Below, one piece after another: positions 23,056 to 25,810 of a stretch of DNA of 25,810 bases. The DNA lies in NCBI GenBank assembly GCA_905212515.1, contig CAJMEU010000019.1, positions 1-25,810 on the forward strand, read 5' to 3'. The notes beneath the pieces are model-generated. The model worked only from the letters and a program-made list of their open reading frames with translations, made no database searches and was not told the DNA's origin. The position numbers and the translations under genes were made by a program. The DNA comes from an uncultured Oscillospiraceae bacterium (lineage in GTDB: Bacteria > Bacillota > Clostridia > Oscillospirales > Ruminococcaceae). Numbering within the stretch: the first letter of the stretch is position 1; the number at the start of each line of letters is the position of its first letter.

Positions 23056-23868
23056 ATGAACGTGGATGACATCAGAAACGTCGTGTTCGACAAGACCATG
23101 CGCGGTTACCGTATGGAGGAAGTGGACGCTTTCCTGGCGCAGGTGGCGGCTGAATTCGAGAAACTGACCAAAGAAAAGGAAGACCTGGAAAAAAAGCTGT
23201 ATATCCTGGCGGAAAAGGTGGACCAATACCGCAACGACGAAGACACGCTGAAGACCGCCCTGCTGAACGCGCAGCGCATGGGGGAGAGCGTGATCTACGA
23301 GGCGCGCCAGAAGGCGGAGACCATTATTTATGATGCCAACACGAAGGCCAGCCAGGCCAAAGACGAGGCAAACCAGCACGTGGCCGACATGGAGCAGCAG
23401 CTGAACAGGCTGAAGGCGGAGGTGGCCGGCTTCAAAGGCAGTGTGCTGGACTTGTACCGCCAGCACATCGAACTGCTGGGCAATATCCCCGGGGAGGAGC
23501 GCGCCCCGCGCCGCGAGAGCGCGCCGTCGCCCATCGTCAGCGGCCCGGCCAGGAAGCCCGCGCCGGAGCAGAAAAAGGCCGAAGCCCGCGCGGAGGGACA
23601 ATCCACCCCGGAACAGCCTGCCCAGCCGGCGGAAAAAGGAAAAAAGAAAGCGCAGCAGGATTCCTACCGAACCATCGCCTTTGACTTTGACGAAGAGGAC
23701 GAAGACCTGGGCGAAGAACCCTTCGACGAAGAGGAGTACGAGGACGATCTGCCCCTGGACGGCCAGATGGAGCGCACCCCCTTTGACGAGGATGACGATG
23801 AGGAAGAGGAATTCCGCGCGGCCAAACCTTCCGATATGGGGGATTATCAGGATATCACGTTCGACTGA
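23056..23868 (+). CDS. divIVA: DivIVA-family cell division/polarity protein
   Basis: DivIVA binds curved membrane at poles and septa and recruits partner proteins. The 270-residue protein starts with the membrane-binding domain (DIRNVVFDKTMRGYRMEEVDAFL), followed by a long coiled coil (about 25-145). A proline/alanine-rich low-complexity region (about 150-205) and a strongly acidic tail (about 210-270) follow. The tail carries SYRTIAFDF before, and DYQDITFD after, a Glu/Asp-rich stretch, so it is framed by two similar YxxIxFD motifs; this is not a general DivIVA feature that I know of. The ATG at 23056 has AAAAGGGG at 23039-23046. Upstream in-frame codons belong to the end of ylmH. Confidence 0.94.
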   Translation: MNVDDIRNVVFDKTMRGYRMEEVDAFLAQVAAEFEKLTKEKEDLEKKLYILAEKVDQYRNDEDTLKTALLNAQRMGESVIYEARQKAETIIYDANTKASQAKDEANQHVADMEQQLNRLKAEVAGFKGSVLDLYRQHIELLGNIPGEERAPRRESAPSPIVSGPARKPAPEQKKAEARAEGQSTPEQPAQPAEKGKKKAQQDSYRTIAFDFDEEDEDLGEEPFDEEEYEDDLPLDGQMERTPFDEDDDEEEEFRAAKPSDMGDYQDITFD

Positions 23869-23893
23869 GCCGCAGGGCTTCAGCCGTGACAGG

Positions 23894-23935
23894 ATAGCGG
23901 GGTTTCTGTGTGAACGCCGCTATTTTGTGTTTTGC
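23894..23935 (+). terminator. Possible terminator or attenuator between divIVA and lspA
   Basis: ATAGCGG (23894-23900) pairs with CCGCTAT (23917-23923). After one G-G mismatch, GTT (23902-23904) pairs with AAC (23913-23915), leaving an 8-base loop. The following TATTTTGTGTTTT is T-rich but interrupted by G. It lies 25 bases after the divIVA stop and could reduce transcription into lspA; no separate lspA promoter was seen. Confidence 0.5.
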
Positions 23936-23964
23936 GGCAATTTGATGGAAAGGGTTTGTGCCAT

Positions 23965-24468
23965 TTGCTGTTGTATGTAGTGGGGATCGCTGTGCTGATC
24001 GCCCTGGACCAAATCACCAAATACCTGGCCACGCTGTACCTGGCCCCCGTGGGGGTGCTGCCGTTTATCCCGGGCGTGATGGAGCTGCGCTATGTGCTGA
24101 ACGACGGCGCGGCGTTCAGCCTGCTGTCCGGCGTGGAGGGCGGCCGGGTGATCCTGCTGGTGTTTACCGGCATCGCATTGGCGGCGCTGGCCGTGTATCT
24201 GTTTTGGAAAAAACCGGCCGCCCGTCTGGAACGGGCGGCGCTGGTGCTGATCATCGCCGGCGGCCTGGGCAATTTTGTGGACCGGGCGCTGAACGGCGTG
24301 GTGGTGGACTTTTTCGCCACCACTTTTATGAACTTTGCCGTGTTCAACGTGGCGGACATCTTCGTTTGCGTGGGCGTGGGCCTGATGGTGCTGTCCCTGC
24401 TGCTGGAAGAGTATCGCAGCCGCAAAAAGGCCCGCGCGGAAAGGCAAGCGCCCCATGACCTCACTTGA
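23965..24468 (+). CDS. lspA: Lipoprotein signal peptidase (signal peptidase II)
   Basis: LspA cleaves the signal peptide of lipid-modified prolipoproteins within the membrane. With the TTG start at 23965 the protein has 167 residues, the normal length. It has four membrane helices, LDQITK in the first, NDGAAFSLL, and the catalytic aspartates in GNFVDRALNG (D106) and FNVADIFV (D131). I chose this TTG because GGAAAGGG (23947-23954) is well placed and the family starts directly with a membrane helix. An in-frame TTG at 23932 would add 11 residues without a ribosome binding site. It overlaps rluD by 14 bases; lspA followed by an RluD-type gene is a frequent pair in Firmicutes. Confidence 0.93.
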   Translation: MLLYVVGIAVLIALDQITKYLATLYLAPVGVLPFIPGVMELRYVLNDGAAFSLLSGVEGGRVILLVFTGIALAALAVYLFWKKPAARLERAALVLIIAGGLGNFVDRALNGVVVDFFATTFMNFAVFNVADIFVCVGVGLMVLSLLLEEYRSRKKARAERQAPHDLT

Positions 24469-25375
24469 ATTCCAGATCGGGCAGGAGGAGGCCGGCCAGC
24501 GGCTGGACCGCCTGCTGGCCCATCGCTTTCCTGAACTGACCCGAAGCCGCATCCAACAGTTGATGGAACAGGGGCTGGTGTTGTGCGGCGGACGCCCTGC
24601 GGCCAAAAACACCAAGCCTGTCCCCGGCCAGCACGTCACCGTGGAAGTGCCGCCGGCCAGCCCGGTGGAGATCGTCCCCCAGGATATTCCGCTGGACATC
24701 GTTTATGAGGACGACGCGCTGCTGGTGGTGAACAAGCTCAAGGGCATGGTGGTGCATCCGGCCGCCGGCAATCCGGACGGCACGCTGGTGAATGCGCTGC
24801 TGTACCACTGCCGGGGGCGGTTGTCCGGCATCAACGGCGAGGTGCGCCCCGGTATCGTTCATCGCATCGACAAGGACACCAGCGGCTTGCTGGTGGTGGC
24901 CAAGGATGACGAAGCCCATGTGGGCTTATCACAGCAATTTGCCGTGCACAGCATCACACGGGTGTATCACACGGTGGCATACGGCGGTTTCCCTGTGGAT
25001 GACGGCCATGTGGAGGGCCTGATCGGCCGCCACCCGGCAGACCGCAAGCGCATGGCGGTGGTGCAGAAAAACGGCAAGTACGCGTATACTGAATATCATG
25101 TGGAGGCGCGCTATCCTGGTTTTACCCATTTGTCCGTCCGGTTGAAGACAGGGCGCACCCATCAGATCCGCGTTCACCTGGCCAGCATCGGCCATCCGGT
25201 GGCCGGCGACGCGGTGTACGGCCCCAAAAAAGTACTAACGCAGCTGCAGGGACAATGCCTGCATGCCAAAACACTGGGTTTTGTCCACCCGCACACGGGA
25301 CAATATCTGGAGTTCACCAGTGAATTGCCCCCTTATTTTTCCGCGTTCCTGGCGCAGCTGCAAAAACAAATTTGA
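24455..25375 (+). CDS. RluD-family 23S rRNA pseudouridine synthase
   Basis: The 306-residue protein has an N-terminal S4 RNA-binding domain (about 12-65, GQRLDRLLAHRFPELTRSRI) and the RluA/RluD catalytic domain. The catalytic aspartate is D139 in HRIDKDTSGLL. Later motifs are YHTVAYG, RKRMAVV, HLSVRLKTGRTHQIRVHL and GDAVYG. Such enzymes isomerise uridines in large-subunit rRNA; the exact position modified cannot be assigned here, so no symbol is given. The ATG at 24455 lies inside the end of lspA, with GGAAAGG at 24438-24444, indicating coupled translation. Confidence 0.93.
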   Translation: MTSLEFQIGQEEAGQRLDRLLAHRFPELTRSRIQQLMEQGLVLCGGRPAAKNTKPVPGQHVTVEVPPASPVEIVPQDIPLDIVYEDDALLVVNKLKGMVVHPAAGNPDGTLVNALLYHCRGRLSGINGEVRPGIVHRIDKDTSGLLVVAKDDEAHVGLSQQFAVHSITRVYHTVAYGGFPVDDGHVEGLIGRHPADRKRMAVVQKNGKYAYTEYHVEARYPGFTHLSVRLKTGRTHQIRVHLASIGHPVAGDAVYGPKKVLTQLQGQCLHAKTLGFVHPHTGQYLEFTSELPPYFSAFLAQLQKQI

Positions 25376-25399
25376 TTTTGACAGGAGGGTTTTGCCTTT

Positions 25400-25798
25400 A
25401 TGGCTCGGTCGCTCCAAGAGATCCTGGTGGTCTCTGATATCGACAATACCTTGCTCTCCGCACAACATGGTTTGCCCAGTGTCAATAAGACGACCATTGA
25501 GCTGTTCTGCCGCCTGGGCGGCAAGTTCACCCTGGCCACAGGGCGCACCAACGAATCTGTGCTGCACCATTTGAGCGATTTGCCCCTCACGGCCCCGGCC
25601 ATCACCTACGGCGGTGCGGTCATCTACGATTTTCAGCACGATATGCGCATCAAGAACGCTGTACTGCCCACCGATGAGGCCGAGCGGGCCGTCTGCGATG
25701 TGATGGCGCAGTTCCCGGGCATCGGCGTGGAAGTGATGACGGCGGACAACCACATCTATGTGGTGCAGAGCAACGAGTACACCCACCGGCATACGTAA
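25400..25798 (+). pseudogene. Cof-type HAD-IIB phosphatase, only the first half before an in-frame TAA
   Basis: This frame encodes 132 residues that match the first half of a Cof-type HAD phosphatase. Motif I is SDIDNTLL (D13, D15), motif II is LATGRT (T47), followed by TYGGAVIYD and the beginning of the cap domain (DNHIYVVQSNEYTHRH). Complete members have about 270 residues with a lysine motif and a GDD motif; both are missing here. The frame ends at TAA 25796-25798. The last 12 bases of the window, still in the same frame, read Y-E-R-L, which would be a natural continuation, so this looks like a premature stop and not a short protein. AGGAGG at 25383-25388 and ATG at 25400 are intact. It could also be a sequencing error; the next bases outside the window would decide. 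Confidence 0.7.
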
Positions 25799-25810
25799 TA
25801 TGAACGGCTG

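Noticed and set aside
1..25810. CRISPR arrays, tRNA or rRNA genes, tandem repeats, prophage genes
   Set aside because: Nothing with regular repeat spacing, cloverleaf-like conserved tRNA ends, rRNA sequence or phage structural genes was seen on either strand.

Overview
The window reads as a high-GC chromosome segment of a Gram-positive member of the Clostridia, most likely Oscillospiraceae/Ruminococcaceae in the broad sense. It carries polC, sepF, ylmH and divIVA, all typical of Firmicutes, together with MEP-pathway isoprenoid genes and monoderm-style gene order. All recognised genes are on the + strand. No rRNA, tRNA, CRISPR array, transposase or integrase was seen. Species-level placement is not possible by eye.

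Layout. (1) 1-4078: a tight run of cdsA (5' end outside the window), dxr, rseP and ispG, covering phospholipid precursor synthesis, two MEP-pathway steps and an intramembrane protease. (2) 4119-8396: polC, the replicative DNA polymerase, recognisable along its whole length but cut by one in-frame TAG codon at 5841-5843. (3) 8397-9470: a distinctly AT-rich islet with a HAD-IIB phosphatase gene, two strong terminator hairpins and a possible promoter. (4) 9512-12850: a sigma factor-membrane protein-ABC ATPase-ABC permease operon with overlapping genes, closed by a terminator. (5) 12900-20429: a strong sigma-A-type promoter, then miaB, a YlbF/YmcA-family gene with a cysteine tail, mutS, mutL and miaA. 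(6) 20455-23868: an HlyD-like membrane-anchored protein, then a second strong promoter driving sepF, ylmH and divIVA (septum placement and cell shape). (7) 23965-25810: lspA, rluD and the first half of a Cof-type HAD phosphatase that ends at an in-frame TAA 12 bases before the window edge.

Most of the window is conserved housekeeping. Three things deserve a second look: the in-frame stop inside the essential polC gene, paired with a second in-frame stop in the terminal HAD gene; the self-contained sigma factor/ABC exporter operon, whose second gene is an unassigned six-helix membrane protein and which has no recognisable anti-sigma factor; and the AT-rich HAD islet, which looks horizontally acquired.
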